A stretch of 64,000 bases of DNA, taken from contig NZ_CP081299.1 of assembly GCF_019711195.1 (NCBI RefSeq), positions 5,242,501 to 5,306,500 on the forward strand, in the 5' to 3' direction. The first letter of the stretch is position 1. Each line of letters opens with the position of its first letter. Below, one piece after another: positions 55,642-64,000 of this stretch. The stretch is from Dyadobacter sp. NIV53. Lineage in GTDB: Bacteria; Bacteroidota; Bacteroidia; Cytophagales; Spirosomataceae. Below the pieces are notes generated by a model. It saw only the letters and a list, made by a program, of their open reading frames with translations. It was not told the DNA's origin and made no database searches. The translations under genes were made by a program, and so were the position numbers.

Positions 55642-56691
55642 TTACCCCTTCTCCTCCACCCTGAAACTTGGCAGAGCATCCGGGAATTCCTGTATAATAT
55701 ATTCAATCATTTTTTCACGCACATAACATCTGAGATCAAAAGCCTGGGAAGAACTTCTGGCCGACATAATAGCTCTTACCACCATCCATTGCGCGTTCGT
55801 ATCTGTTACCTGCAAAGCAAAAGAGCGTCCATCCCAGAGCGGTGTACTTAGCAGGATTTCTTCCAGTTTTGTCCTTAACTTATCAACTGGTGTATTGTAG
55901 TTCAAATTAAAAAAAGCAGTGCCTATCAGATTACTTTCATTTCTGGTCCAGTTCTGGAAAGGCTTTTCGATAAAATAGGTAATGGGTAGGACCAACCTGC
56001 GCAAATCCCAGATATTGACAACTACATAAGTAAGATTAATTTCTTCAATCCGGCCCCATTCACCTTCTACAATTACCACATCATCAATTTTAATGGGCTG
56101 TGTAAATGCGATTTGTATTCCTGCCAAAAGATTTCCAAGTGATTTTTGCGCGGCAAAACCAATAATTACACTGAAAATACCAGCCGAAGTAAGAATACCA
56201 ATTCCATACTGGCGCACACTGTCAAAACTAAGAAGCAGGATAGAAACGCCAATCAGGATGATCAGAATGATAATAATGCGCTTGATAAACTTGATTTTGG
56301 TAAACATACGCCGCGCGTAATTATTGTCTTCCGTTTCAAAATCAAGTTGTTCAATCAGTATCTTTTCAATGATTATGACAATCCTGGTCATGAGCCAGGT
56401 AGTGACCGCAATTAGCATTGTTTTGCTGATTGCATGTGTCCATTCATAATCAGGATGGGAGAGGGAATAAGTTTTGGTAACGGTTGTAATGAGAACCAGT
56501 GGCACAAAAAAGCAAAGCACATTGGTCAGGTTCTGGCTTACAGCTCTTACAACTACCCAGTCTTTTTTTGAAGCGGTCAGTTTTATAAGCTTGATCACAA
56601 CAATGCTGATTATAAAACCAATCACGCCAGCCAGGAAAAGTATAAGCCAGGGTGTGTTCTTATAATTCAGCAGCTCGAAAAAATAATTCAT
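55642..56691 (-). CDS. Small-conductance mechanosensitive channel (MscS family)
   Basis: The protein has 349 residues. Four helices lie at about 15-35, 55-75, 90-110 and 140-160, and the pore helix TSAGIFSVIIGFAAQKSLGNLLAG follows at about 168-191 (quoted by position). The beta domain begins IDDVVIVEGEWGRIEEINL. It gates on membrane tension and protects against osmotic down-shock. The DUF1460 gene starts four bases before its start (overlap), so they may be transcribed together. Confidence 0.92.
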   Translation of the reverse strand: MNYFFELLNYKNTPWLILFLAGVIGFIISIVVIKLIKLTASKKDWVVVRAVSQNLTNVLCFFVPLVLITTVTKTYSLSHPDYEWTHAISKTMLIAVTTWLMTRIVIIIEKILIEQLDFETEDNNYARRMFTKIKFIKRIIIILIILIGVSILLLSFDSVRQYGIGILTSAGIFSVIIGFAAQKSLGNLLAGIQIAFTQPIKIDDVVIVEGEWGRIEEINLTYVVVNIWDLRRLVLPITYFIEKPFQNWTRNESNLIGTAFFNLNYNTPVDKLRTKLEEILLSTPLWDGRSFALQVTDTNAQWMVVRAIMSARSSSQAFDLRCYVREKMIEYIIQEFPDALPSFRVEEKG

Positions 56692-57512
56692 TGATTGTTG
56701 TCAGTAAGGCGTGCTACGATCATACCTGTATGTTTGGGTACGGAAGCAACGTATTCTGCAAGAGGAACATTTGATATAATTACTTTTTTACCTGCCAGAG
56801 AAGCGTGAATAAGATATGCCCTGCTGCCAACGCGCGTAATCACGCCCATGTGGTTAACGTCCAAACCTTCTACGGCGGAAGTGAATGCTACAATATCACC
56901 ATCATGCAGCATAGGTTCTGCTTTCTGAATTTCAGCTTTCGGGATATAAGAATGTTCACGGCTGTTGATCAGGTTTTCCTGCTCTTTGACTTTTTCCCAT
57001 GCAGAAGTTTCTGCAAGTGCAGGATACAAATTGGCATGGTTAGTCATAAAATTGATTTCCTTTTTATACGGAACACCGCCTACTTTTTCAGTTATATCTT
57101 CTAGACGTCCGCGTTTTTCATTTTCATAGAGCCAGTCCAGAATGTAATGAAGGCGGGATGGATATCCGTCAATAATCCCGTCACGGTAGCGTAGTTTGGT
57201 AAGCTCATTTTTATAACCCTCAAAAGTCGGATTTTCGGTTTTGGCAACTGCCAGTGCTATCGAACTTTCAACGAGTGTGGTGCAGTCAAGCCCGTCAAAT
57301 TTGCATACAAGCCTTTCCGTTGGATTTCCTTCCAGCGTACCGCCTACGTAAGGCATTCCTAAAAAGGATTCGCTCATACGAAGCATTTTGGTTCCCATTT
57401 CCCTGCTGTCAGCCACATCCATTTTCTGGTTGAAAACCTTTTGCAAATTCGACTGTGCCATCATGCTCGTTGATAGCATCAGGAAAATACTGGAAATTAA
57501 TATTCTGATCAT
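56688..57512 (-). CDS. DUF1460 secreted N-acetylmuramoyl-L-alanine amidase-like protein
   Basis: The protein has 274 residues with a signal peptide ending STSMMAQ. FDGLDCTTLVESSIALA carries the catalytic cysteine (near residue 76), and NHMGVITRVGSRAYLIHAS the later histidine of the NlpC/P60-like fold. YRDGIIDGYPSRLHYILDWL is a family segment. The family cleaves cell-wall amide bonds. It is in the same operon as the mechanosensitive channel gene. Confidence 0.85.
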   Translation of the reverse strand: MIRILISSIFLMLSTSMMAQSNLQKVFNQKMDVADSREMGTKMLRMSESFLGMPYVGGTLEGNPTERLVCKFDGLDCTTLVESSIALAVAKTENPTFEGYKNELTKLRYRDGIIDGYPSRLHYILDWLYENEKRGRLEDITEKVGGVPYKKEINFMTNHANLYPALAETSAWEKVKEQENLINSREHSYIPKAEIQKAEPMLHDGDIVAFTSAVEGLDVNHMGVITRVGSRAYLIHASLAGKKVIISNVPLAEYVASVPKHTGMIVARLTDNNQ

Positions 57513-57621
57513 ATTGGTAATTCAATACGGACAATGTATCCGGTTGTGTAATGAGTGAAATTCGCGATAAAAGTAATTTTTTCTAATAAGTAAAATTAGC
57601 AACGAATTGCCTGTTTACAAG

Positions 57622-59616
57622 CTATATCTGTCTGCTAACGTGTGTTTCCTGCAATTCTTCACTGTTCATCTCCTTATTTTTAACAGGAAAAAAGAATGCC
57701 AGTCCGTGATGGAAAAATTGCCAGGCCAAATTTCCAAACAAACTCTTTACTTCACTAAATTTTGCATTACGTGATTTTAGTGCGAACGCAATGGAAAGCC
57801 CAAAACTAACCAGAACGTTCATGATTCCAATACAGGTTATGCCAATGATCGAATTAATCCAGAGATCAGCCGAAATCTGGTTTTCCAGACTGGAAACAGC
57901 TATTCCAAAGTTTCCTGATGCAAAAGTAATATGGCGGATATCCAATGGCAATCCAAGCGTAAATCCAATTGCACTGGTGGATCCGAGAAAAACACCAAGA
58001 AAGAAATTTCCAGCCAGTGCACCAAAATTTCTTTCAAAATAGCCAGCAATACGATTCAGTCTTTCCTGACCAAATAAACGGATTAGCCGGCGATGGCTCA
58101 TCAGGCGGATTGAATATTTGTTGTAAATCCATTTATTTTCATAATATCCTGATATCAAGCCGGATAGCATTAAGTAAACGCCGGCCAATGCAGCATGTGG
58201 AAGTGCCAGACTTTCCCATGCATTCAATTCTCCGATCAGCCTGAAAGCTTTTGCAGGATCAGCGATATGATGACCAAGAGCCGAAAAATACAATTTGTCA
58301 AGCCCGTAAGCAACTGGAAAAGCTATAAGTGCATTTCCAACAAGCGATATAAACTGGCTCCGGATCAGCCTGATTAGTAATTGTGTTGTTTTGTGAAGCC
58401 AGTTTGGGTTTTCTCCGTTATTGCTCAAATTTGCTGCAATGGTGGAAGCCGTCATGGCCGGTTGCTTGGTTGCCAGTGTAAATCCTAAAAGATGGATCAG
58501 CATGAAACCAATGGAATAATTAATACTATAAAAGAATGCTTCCCAGAAAATAGGCAAATGCTGAAAATATAACCTGGTTTTATCGCCGCACAAAAATGCT
58601 ACAATCGCACCTCCGCCAAGTGCCTTTCCAAACAATTTCCAATAAGCGATTTTGTCCGATGCAATGTAATGTTCACCGGTTTTGGAAGTATTCTCAATGA
58701 CTTTGAAGGTCAGTAATTCCAGATTGGTTGAAAAATGTTTACGCAAACTGTATTTTGTATTCTCAGCATAAACAAATTCCTTTAATAACTGCGTGATGAT
58801 CAGCCACTTTCTGTATTGATCGTTGGTTTGCAGTAATTCCAGTAACTGTGCAAGGCGTTTGAGGTGTTGTTCCGGTTGCCGTACCAGAGAAGTTAATTGT
58901 AAACTGATGCCGAAAACATCTTTATGTTTATAAATGTAACTGATCTGGCTGTTACACTGGCTGATCATTACAAGAATATGCTTGTAATCATTATTGCCTG
59001 ACGACGCAAAATCATTAGAATTTAATGCTTTTTCTACGTAAAAGATCACCTCCCGGTTCAGACCCAGAAATGGTGAATCAAGATCGTCGACACGAGGGAT
59101 TTTGGAAACAACTTCGGGCTCAATTCCCAGCGTTGCGGCTCTTTGCGCAAGTATAAGAATGGCATTTAAGACTTCCTTTTCAATGTACTTAACGACTGAC
59201 GGATTAGTATCAATAAAAATTCCTTCAAAGAAATCAATCCAGTTTTCGTCAGGAATTGCCTTAACCCATTGATAATCTTTCTTATGATTAAAAAGATTGT
59301 CAAACTGCGTACGTAGCTCATCAGCTTCATTGACCGGCGGTAAAAATTTAAAACTCAGCCTGGCGGAAGCATCAGAAAAAAAACCTTTGTTGGAACCAAT
59401 TTCAGATTCAGTAAGCAGGGAAACAAATTTGGTAGAAAAGAGAATAGAAAGTATTTGTTCGGAAATGAGGTCTTTCTCACGACGATCAAGTAGTATACTG
59501 CCTAGAACTTCTGAAAAGGAGTTATTTTTAGCAGATTTGTTTTTCCAACGGTTACGGATTATCTCAATTAATTTCCCGACGTAATCAATCCGGTCCGATA
59601 GTAAAGCGTTATCCAT
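57622..59616 (-). CDS. PF10136-type multi-span membrane protein (named site-specific recombinase)
   Basis: The protein has 664 residues. The N-terminal 320 residues are soluble and helical. The remainder has several helices (KALGGGAIVAFLCGD, FYSINYSIGFMLIHLLGFTLA), then GALAGNFFLGVFLGSTSAIG and LPLDIRHITFASGNFGIAV, all hallmarks of the family. Databases call it a site-specific recombinase, but I see no recombinase catalytic residues, and the protein clearly sits in the membrane, so the name is probably wrong. The function is unknown. It stands alone, on the minus strand. Confidence 0.85.
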   Translation of the reverse strand: MDNALLSDRIDYVGKLIEIIRNRWKNKSAKNNSFSEVLGSILLDRREKDLISEQILSILFSTKFVSLLTESEIGSNKGFFSDASARLSFKFLPPVNEADELRTQFDNLFNHKKDYQWVKAIPDENWIDFFEGIFIDTNPSVVKYIEKEVLNAILILAQRAATLGIEPEVVSKIPRVDDLDSPFLGLNREVIFYVEKALNSNDFASSGNNDYKHILVMISQCNSQISYIYKHKDVFGISLQLTSLVRQPEQHLKRLAQLLELLQTNDQYRKWLIITQLLKEFVYAENTKYSLRKHFSTNLELLTFKVIENTSKTGEHYIASDKIAYWKLFGKALGGGAIVAFLCGDKTRLYFQHLPIFWEAFFYSINYSIGFMLIHLLGFTLATKQPAMTASTIAANLSNNGENPNWLHKTTQLLIRLIRSQFISLVGNALIAFPVAYGLDKLYFSALGHHIADPAKAFRLIGELNAWESLALPHAALAGVYLMLSGLISGYYENKWIYNKYSIRLMSHRRLIRLFGQERLNRIAGYFERNFGALAGNFFLGVFLGSTSAIGFTLGLPLDIRHITFASGNFGIAVSSLENQISADLWINSIIGITCIGIMNVLVSFGLSIAFALKSRNAKFSEVKSLFGNLAWQFFHHGLAFFFPVKNKEMNSEELQETHVSRQI

Positions 59617-59847
59617 ATTAAAGATTTAAAACGTTCGCTTATACGAAATTGGACAACTACCCATTCGTAACCTGGTCATAGCGGGAAGCTACAATCATGT
59701 ATTTTCAGCTTAAATAAGCTTTCAATTATTAAGCCAGCAGCAGGTTTTTACTATGCCTGTTTAGGTAAATTTAGACATTCTTTGACATGGAAAGATGGAA
59801 TTATGTCTATTGTTCAAAAACACGTTTAAATTATACCATTACGTAAT
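59617..59847. other. Intergenic stretch without a supported gene
   Basis: Nothing convincing is coded between the PF10136 gene and the hairpin at 59848. The stretch is AT-rich and presumably contains the PF10136 gene's promoter, but I do not see a full -7 box. Confidence 0.45.
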
Positions 59848-59903
59848 AAACAATCATGCAACGCGTTCCAAACATTTTTTTGCAGCGCGTTGCATGATTG
59901 TTT
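59848..59903 (-). terminator. Hairpin after the GH13 gene
   Basis: AAACAATCATGCAACGCG at 59848-59865 is perfectly complementary to CGCGTTGCATGATTGTTT at 59886-59903, with a loop of 20 bases. It starts 16 bases beyond the GH13 stop on the minus strand. On that strand TTT then ATT follows the stem, so the U-run is weak. Confidence 0.65.
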
Positions 59904-59918
59904 TAAATTGTCAGTAAA

Positions 59919-61676
59919 CTACTTATCTGTGATTTCGTAAACAATGACTGAACATGGAGGCAGGTCAACCTGAATGCCACCGGATGTAATTTCGGAAGCA
60001 GGAATTATCCGTTTTAGTGCTGATGCCGGAAAAACGGGCTTTAATTTATAAGAGCTTGTTATGTTTAAATTAAATGAATTTGTCCAGGCATCCTGAGGAA
60101 TTCGAACAGATGTTTCGTAGTTCTTTTCTTTATCAAAATTATAGATGAAAAGAAGCTTTTGATTGTCGGTGTAACGTACGTAACTGTAAATGCGGTCTTT
60201 ATCATAATTATAACACTGCCCGTCAATATTAAAGTATTGAAGGTCATAAAACAGGCCAGCGTAAACCGCTTCGTTGTCAGTAACAAAGTGATTAAGGCTT
60301 TCATAAAATACCCGTAGCTCTTTCTGATTGCCAGTCAGTTTTTCAAGATTATATTTCCCGCCGTTAATCCATTGCTGAAATTCCGGAACGCCCCAATAAT
60401 CAAATATAGTCGTGCGTCCGTCATTGCCCTGAAATCCTTCTGATTCAGTAGGAGTTACACCAATTTCCTGGCCAAAATACAGCATCAATGGTCCCGTATG
60501 CATGGTAGCGCTCAATGTCATGGCCGGTATAGCAACCCACGGATTACCCGCAAAATAAGTAGATGCAATACGCTGTTCGTCATGATTTTCTAAAAAACGA
60601 AGCATATTCTGACTAATATCGCCAGATTCCCTTTGCCATAAACGTGTAATATCTTCTGCACTTCCGCGGCCTTCCATCAGTTCCCTGAGCAGGTTGTACA
60701 ATCCGACTTTATCGTACAGATAATCAAATTTTCCTATTTTGATGTAGTTGTGGTATTCATAGGAATTATAAATTTCTGCAATAAATATAATTTCAGGATT
60801 TACCTTTTTTATTTCAGGAATGACCCAGCCCCAAAATTCTACCGGCACCATCTCGGCCATGTCACATCTGAAACCATCCACTCCCTTTTTTGCCCAGAAA
60901 ACAAGAATATCACGCATCTTCAACCAGGTAGATGGAACAGGGTCAAAATAACTTGCCCTGTTATTCAGATAATCCACGCCATAGTTCAGCTTTATCGTTT
61001 CGTACCAGTCATATTGGCTTGGCTGTGCCCGGAAAACATCATTTCCTGTTGCTTTTGCGGGCCGTTCGTGATATGGTGCATCTACTTTAACAGGCGGTTT
61101 GTGGCCTTCCGGAACAATAAAATCCTGCTGCGGAATATAGTAAAAGTTGTTCTGAGGATTAAAAGCAAGTGTTATATCGTCATCTTCGCCAAAATCCTTG
61201 ACCCGGATGGAATCATCCGTGGAGCGAATAATAGAATGATACTGGCGGGCAACATGATTGGGTACAAAATCTATAATTACTTTCAGGTTATGCTGATGCG
61301 TTCTGTTTACCAATGCTTCAAACTCACTCATTCTGTTAGTTACAACAACAGCCAGATCAGGATCAACATCGTAATAATCTTTAATTGCATAGGGAGAGCC
61401 GGCGATTCCTTTCACGATAAGCGGATGGTCATTTGGAATTCCGTATTGGGAGTAATCGGTTAAGGTGGCATGTTTTATCACACCTGTATACCATATATGT
61501 GTACTTCCAAATTCTTTCAGAGCGGCAAGCGCGGTATCTGTAAAATCATTGAACTTACCAGAGCCGTTTTCTTCTATGCTGCCAAAATATTTATTCGTTG
61601 TATTCTGATTGCCAAATAATCTTGTAAAAACCTGATAGACGATGAATTTATCTTTGTTAATTCCTGATTGAGCCAT
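59919..61676 (-). CDS. Cytoplasmic GH13-family alpha-amylase-like glycosidase
   Basis: The protein has 585 residues with no signal peptide. Catalytic residues are readable: nucleophile Asp in GVDGFRCDMAEM, acid Glu in IIFIAEIYN, and the transition-state Asp in LENHDEQRIAS, with VIIDFVPNHVAR supplying the first conserved region. The C-terminal domain is beta-rich (SVIVYEITDK). It acts on alpha-linked glucosides inside the cell, probably maltodextrins or trehalose-like sugars. It is divergent to pgmB and GH65, the phosphorylase genes of the same locus. Confidence 0.9.
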   Translation of the reverse strand: MAQSGINKDKFIVYQVFTRLFGNQNTTNKYFGSIEENGSGKFNDFTDTALAALKEFGSTHIWYTGVIKHATLTDYSQYGIPNDHPLIVKGIAGSPYAIKDYYDVDPDLAVVVTNRMSEFEALVNRTHQHNLKVIIDFVPNHVARQYHSIIRSTDDSIRVKDFGEDDDITLAFNPQNNFYYIPQQDFIVPEGHKPPVKVDAPYHERPAKATGNDVFRAQPSQYDWYETIKLNYGVDYLNNRASYFDPVPSTWLKMRDILVFWAKKGVDGFRCDMAEMVPVEFWGWVIPEIKKVNPEIIFIAEIYNSYEYHNYIKIGKFDYLYDKVGLYNLLRELMEGRGSAEDITRLWQRESGDISQNMLRFLENHDEQRIASTYFAGNPWVAIPAMTLSATMHTGPLMLYFGQEIGVTPTESEGFQGNDGRTTIFDYWGVPEFQQWINGGKYNLEKLTGNQKELRVFYESLNHFVTDNEAVYAGLFYDLQYFNIDGQCYNYDKDRIYSYVRYTDNQKLLFIYNFDKEKNYETSVRIPQDAWTNSFNLNITSSYKLKPVFPASALKRIIPASEITSGGIQVDLPPCSVIVYEITDK

Positions 61677-61902
61677 TTTATTTTTAATAGATTGATGCTG
61701 ATTGATTTCTTCTAACTTCTACACAAATCGTCATTTTATTGCACAAACTGATGTTTCTACATTACTTATCTGACATTTGGTTTTACATCTGTTTTACTTT
61801 TTGCAGAGCAAAGTGTATAGTTACAACCGTGCCATTGCAAAGTCTTCTACTTTCGTTCCTATTATTTTTTACTATTTTGCAAGATATTAAATTTGAAATG
61901 AT

Positions 61903-62562
61903 ATGCCCGCAATTAAAGCTTGCCTTTTTGATCTTGACGGAGTTATTGTAGATACTGCCAGATTTCATTATATCGCCTGGCGCCAGTTGGCCAATGACCT
62001 TGGATTTGATTTAAGTGAAGAGGAAAACGAAAAGTTAAAAGGAATAAGCCGCATGGAATCGCTGGAAATTATCCTGGCAATCGGTGGAGTGGAATTAAGT
62101 GAAGAAGAAAAATCAGAACGTGCTGCTGTTAAAAATACCAGATACCTGGAACTTTGCATGCAAATGACACCGGACGATACATTACCGGGAGTACGCCGGT
62201 TTTTGGACGAATTGAAATCAGCTTCTATTAAAATCGGTCTGGGATCGGCGAGTAAAAATGCAAAAGTAATATTGGATAGAATTGATATGTTGTCCTACTT
62301 CGAAACCATTGTGGATGGCAACCGGGTTACAAAAGGCAAGCCGGATCCACAGGTATTTTTGATGGGAGCAGCGGATTTGCAAACATTACCTGAGAATTCT
62401 GTGGTTTTTGAAGATGCAGTTGCGGGAGTTCAGTCGGCGAAAGCGGCCGGAATGCTGGCAGTTGGGATCGGTGAAAAATCGGTACTGACAGAAGCGGATA
62501 TCGTTGTTCCCGGATTCAGGGATTTTCAACTGGCCGATCTCCTGGAAGCATTTGAAAAGTAA
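61903..62562 (+). CDS. pgmB: Beta-phosphoglucomutase
   Basis: The protein has 219 residues. CLFDLDGVIVDTARFHYIAW at residues 7-26 gives the HAD aspartates and the cap-domain start. GISRMESLEIIL, GLGSASKNAKVIL, KGKPDPQVFLM and VFEDAVAGVQSAKAAG follow the beta-phosphoglucomutase pattern. It turns beta-glucose-1-phosphate, the product of GH65 phosphorylases, into glucose-6-phosphate. The GH65 gene begins 82 bases later on the same strand. Confidence 0.92.
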   Translation: MPAIKACLFDLDGVIVDTARFHYIAWRQLANDLGFDLSEEENEKLKGISRMESLEIILAIGGVELSEEEKSERAAVKNTRYLELCMQMTPDDTLPGVRRFLDELKSASIKIGLGSASKNAKVILDRIDMLSYFETIVDGNRVTKGKPDPQVFLMGAADLQTLPENSVVFEDAVAGVQSAKAAGMLAVGIGEKSVLTEADIVVPGFRDFQLADLLEAFEK

Positions 62563-62616
62563 AATGACTTTTCTATAATCTGTTTTGAAATAATTGATCA
62601 AAAAGCCGTTGGTTCA

Positions 62617-62638
62617 CAGCTGACAGCTGATAGCTAAT
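62617..62638. repeat. Heptanucleotide repeat, three units, upstream of the GH65 gene
   Basis: CAGCTGA, CAGCTGA and TAGCTAA stand in tandem, then T and six bases to the ATG at 62645. Same core (AGCTRA) and period as the repeats at 4925 and 12720. It takes the place where a ribosome-binding site would be. Confidence 0.65.
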
Positions 62639-62644
62639 AAAAAA

Positions 62645-64000
62645 ATGAAAAATTATATAACACACGATGAATGGTGCATAGTCGAAGATGGCTTTCATGC
62701 TGCCAATAATGAAATTACCGAAAGTTTGATGAGCCTGGGAAATGGACGTATGGGTCAGAGAGGTAATTTCGAAGAAAAATATTCCGGTAAAACTTTACAG
62801 GGAAATTATGTTGCAGGCGTATATTTTCCTGACAAAACAAGGGTAGGCTGGTGGAAAAACGGCTACCCCGATTATTTTGCCAAAGTGCTCAATGCCTGTA
62901 ACTGGATTGGGATTGATGTCAAAATAGGGGATGAAGTCCTGGATCTGAACACTTGCGAAGTAGAAGATTTTCGCCGTGTACTCAACATGAAAGAAGGTGT
63001 TCTGGAACGAAATGCAACAGTGATTTTACCAGATGGAAAACGTCTTAAAATTCATTCAAAACGGTTTTGCAGCATGGCCGATGACCAGTCGGGTGCTATC
63101 AGATATAGCCTTACACCGCTGAATTTTAGTGATAACTTTGTCGTAACTCCTTATCTGGATGGCAACATTCGTAACCGCGATTCCAATTACGACGAAACTT
63201 TCTGGGATGAGATTCATAAAGAAACAAGTTTTTCAGAAGGCTATCTGATCCTGGAAACAAAAAAGAATCCGTACGGTGTAGAACAATTCCAGGTTGCTAC
63301 CGGCATGGCATTCGATATCAGGATCAATGACCTTAAAACAGATTACCAGTCCTTACCTGTAAGGCAGGAAAAATATGTTGCAGGAACGGTACACCTTCAT
63401 GTTCAGGAAGGAAAAGAACTTGTAGTTTACAAATATGGCGTAAATCTGTCTTCAACCAATTATTCTCCGGAATCCATACTCGCAGAAACCAAAACGTATC
63501 TGGCTGCCATTTACAGAAAGGGTTTTGATCAGTTATTATCTGAACAAATTGAGGCCTGGGCGGAGAAATGGGAGAAAAATGATATTACTATTGATGGAGA
63601 TATTGCTGCTCAGCAGGGTATCCGGTTCAATATTTTTCATCTTGGACAAACCTATACGGGAGAAGATGAGCGCCTGAATATCGGGCCAAAAGGATTTACC
63701 GGAGAAAAATACGGCGGAAGTACCTATTGGGATACCGAGGCATATTGTATACCTTTTTATCTGGCAACAGCAGAACAGAAAGTCGCGCGCAATTTATTGG
63801 TTTACAGATATAAACATTTGCAAAAAGCCATCGAAAATGCTGAAAAACTAGGTTTTAAGGACGGAGCCGCACTTTATCCGATGGTAACGATCAATGGTGA
63901 AGAATGTCATAATGAGTGGGAAATTACTTTTGAAGAGATCCACCGGAACGGCGCGATTGCTTATGCCATTTATGATTACACAAAATATACAGGCGACGAA
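62645..64000 (+). CDS. GH65-family disaccharide phosphorylase (maltose phosphorylase-like), 3' truncated by window edge
   Basis: The ATG at 62645 opens a frame that runs 452 codons to the window end without stop; the family is about 750-770 residues. An N-terminal beta domain (LMSLGNGRMGQRGNFEE) leads to the catalytic barrel. GPKGFTGEKYGGSTYWDTEA and ECHNEWEITFEEIHRNGAI are hallmarks; the second holds the general-acid glutamate. It splits maltose, trehalose or a related sugar with phosphate to beta-glucose-1-phosphate, which pgmB then uses. The exact sugar cannot be read. Confidence 0.92.
   Translation, partial: MKNYITHDEWCIVEDGFHAANNEITESLMSLGNGRMGQRGNFEEKYSGKTLQGNYVAGVYFPDKTRVGWWKNGYPDYFAKVLNACNWIGIDVKIGDEVLDLNTCEVEDFRRVLNMKEGVLERNATVILPDGKRLKIHSKRFCSMADDQSGAIRYSLTPLNFSDNFVVTPYLDGNIRNRDSNYDETFWDEIHKETSFSEGYLILETKKNPYGVEQFQVATGMAFDIRINDLKTDYQSLPVRQEKYVAGTVHLHVQEGKELVVYKYGVNLSSTNYSPESILAETKTYLAAIYRKGFDQLLSEQIEAWAEKWEKNDITIDGDIAAQQGIRFNIFHLGQTYTGEDERLNIGPKGFTGEKYGGSTYWDTEAYCIPFYLATAEQKVARNLLVYRYKHLQKAIENAEKLGFKDGAALYPMVTINGEECHNEWEITFEEIHRNGAIAYAIYDYTKYTGDE

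Noticed and set aside
60750..61463. 237-codon plus-strand frame opposite the GH13 gene
   Set aside because: It is the reverse of a well-supported glycosidase with all catalytic residues; its translation is rich in Ile, Cys and Tyr and matches no family.

Overview
The window looks like chromosomal DNA of a Bacteroidota bacterium, most likely a Cytophagales member of the Dyadobacter/Spirosoma type. That placement is an inference. It rests on AT-rich DNA, several Bacteroidota-type -7 boxes (TAnnTTTG), weak Shine-Dalgarno signals, and Bacteroidota-style protein families such as SLBB-rich export proteins, DUF4136 lipoproteins, M14 and CocE peptidases, DUF1460 and ThuA. There is no rRNA, CRISPR array, insertion sequence or prophage. 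One tRNA-Glu(TTC) is present.

Layout. 1-6.1 kb: a complete Ybh-type tripartite ABC exporter (TolC-like protein, HlyD lipoprotein, two ATPases, two permeases). 6.3-16 kb: housekeeping genes, namely a nucleoside transporter, a YihY/BrkB protein, SppA, a SixA-like phosphatase, XerD, AroQ, a frameshifted M14 carboxypeptidase and tRNA-Glu. 16.4-26 kb: secreted hydrolases (a frameshifted CocE-type hydrolase, ThuA, a purple-acid-phosphatase-like enzyme), a DUF433/DUF5615 toxin-antitoxin-like pair, a large radical SAM protein, NagA, a pentapeptide-repeat protein and thioredoxin.

26.1-43.7 kb: fifteen minus-strand genes form one surface-polysaccharide operon. In transcription order they are SLBB export protein, Wzz-like protein, Wzm and Wzt, sugar aminotransferase, membrane GT-C glycosyltransferase, WbqC-like protein, NeuD/PglD-like acetyltransferase, GT4, GT8-like, DUF5672, degenerate GT8-like, GT2, Wzy/ligase-like membrane protein and acyltransferase-3. 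Together they make a decorated amino-sugar glycan and export it through an ABC route. No Wzx flippase or initiating transferase is present here.

44-64 kb: ParE, PheA, a large unrecognised membrane-anchored protein, an outer-membrane barrel, a DUF4136 lipoprotein, DinB, a two-component system (regulator frameshifted), a SulP transporter, MscS, a DUF1460 amidase, a PF10136 membrane protein, and a maltose/trehalose-type locus (GH13, beta-phosphoglucomutase, GH65 running off the end).

The most striking feature is six apparent single-base frameshifts in otherwise intact genes. Four are in A/T runs of six or seven, which points to an unpolished assembly, with slippage or phase variation as the alternative. 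The spacers carry a family of period-7 repeats just upstream of start codons, other short-period repeats and long hairpins. I found no clearly new defence or mobile system. The best candidates for novelty are the spacer repeats, the GT8-like paralogue lacking its DXD motif, the CX4CX2C radical SAM protein and the unknown 721-residue protein.
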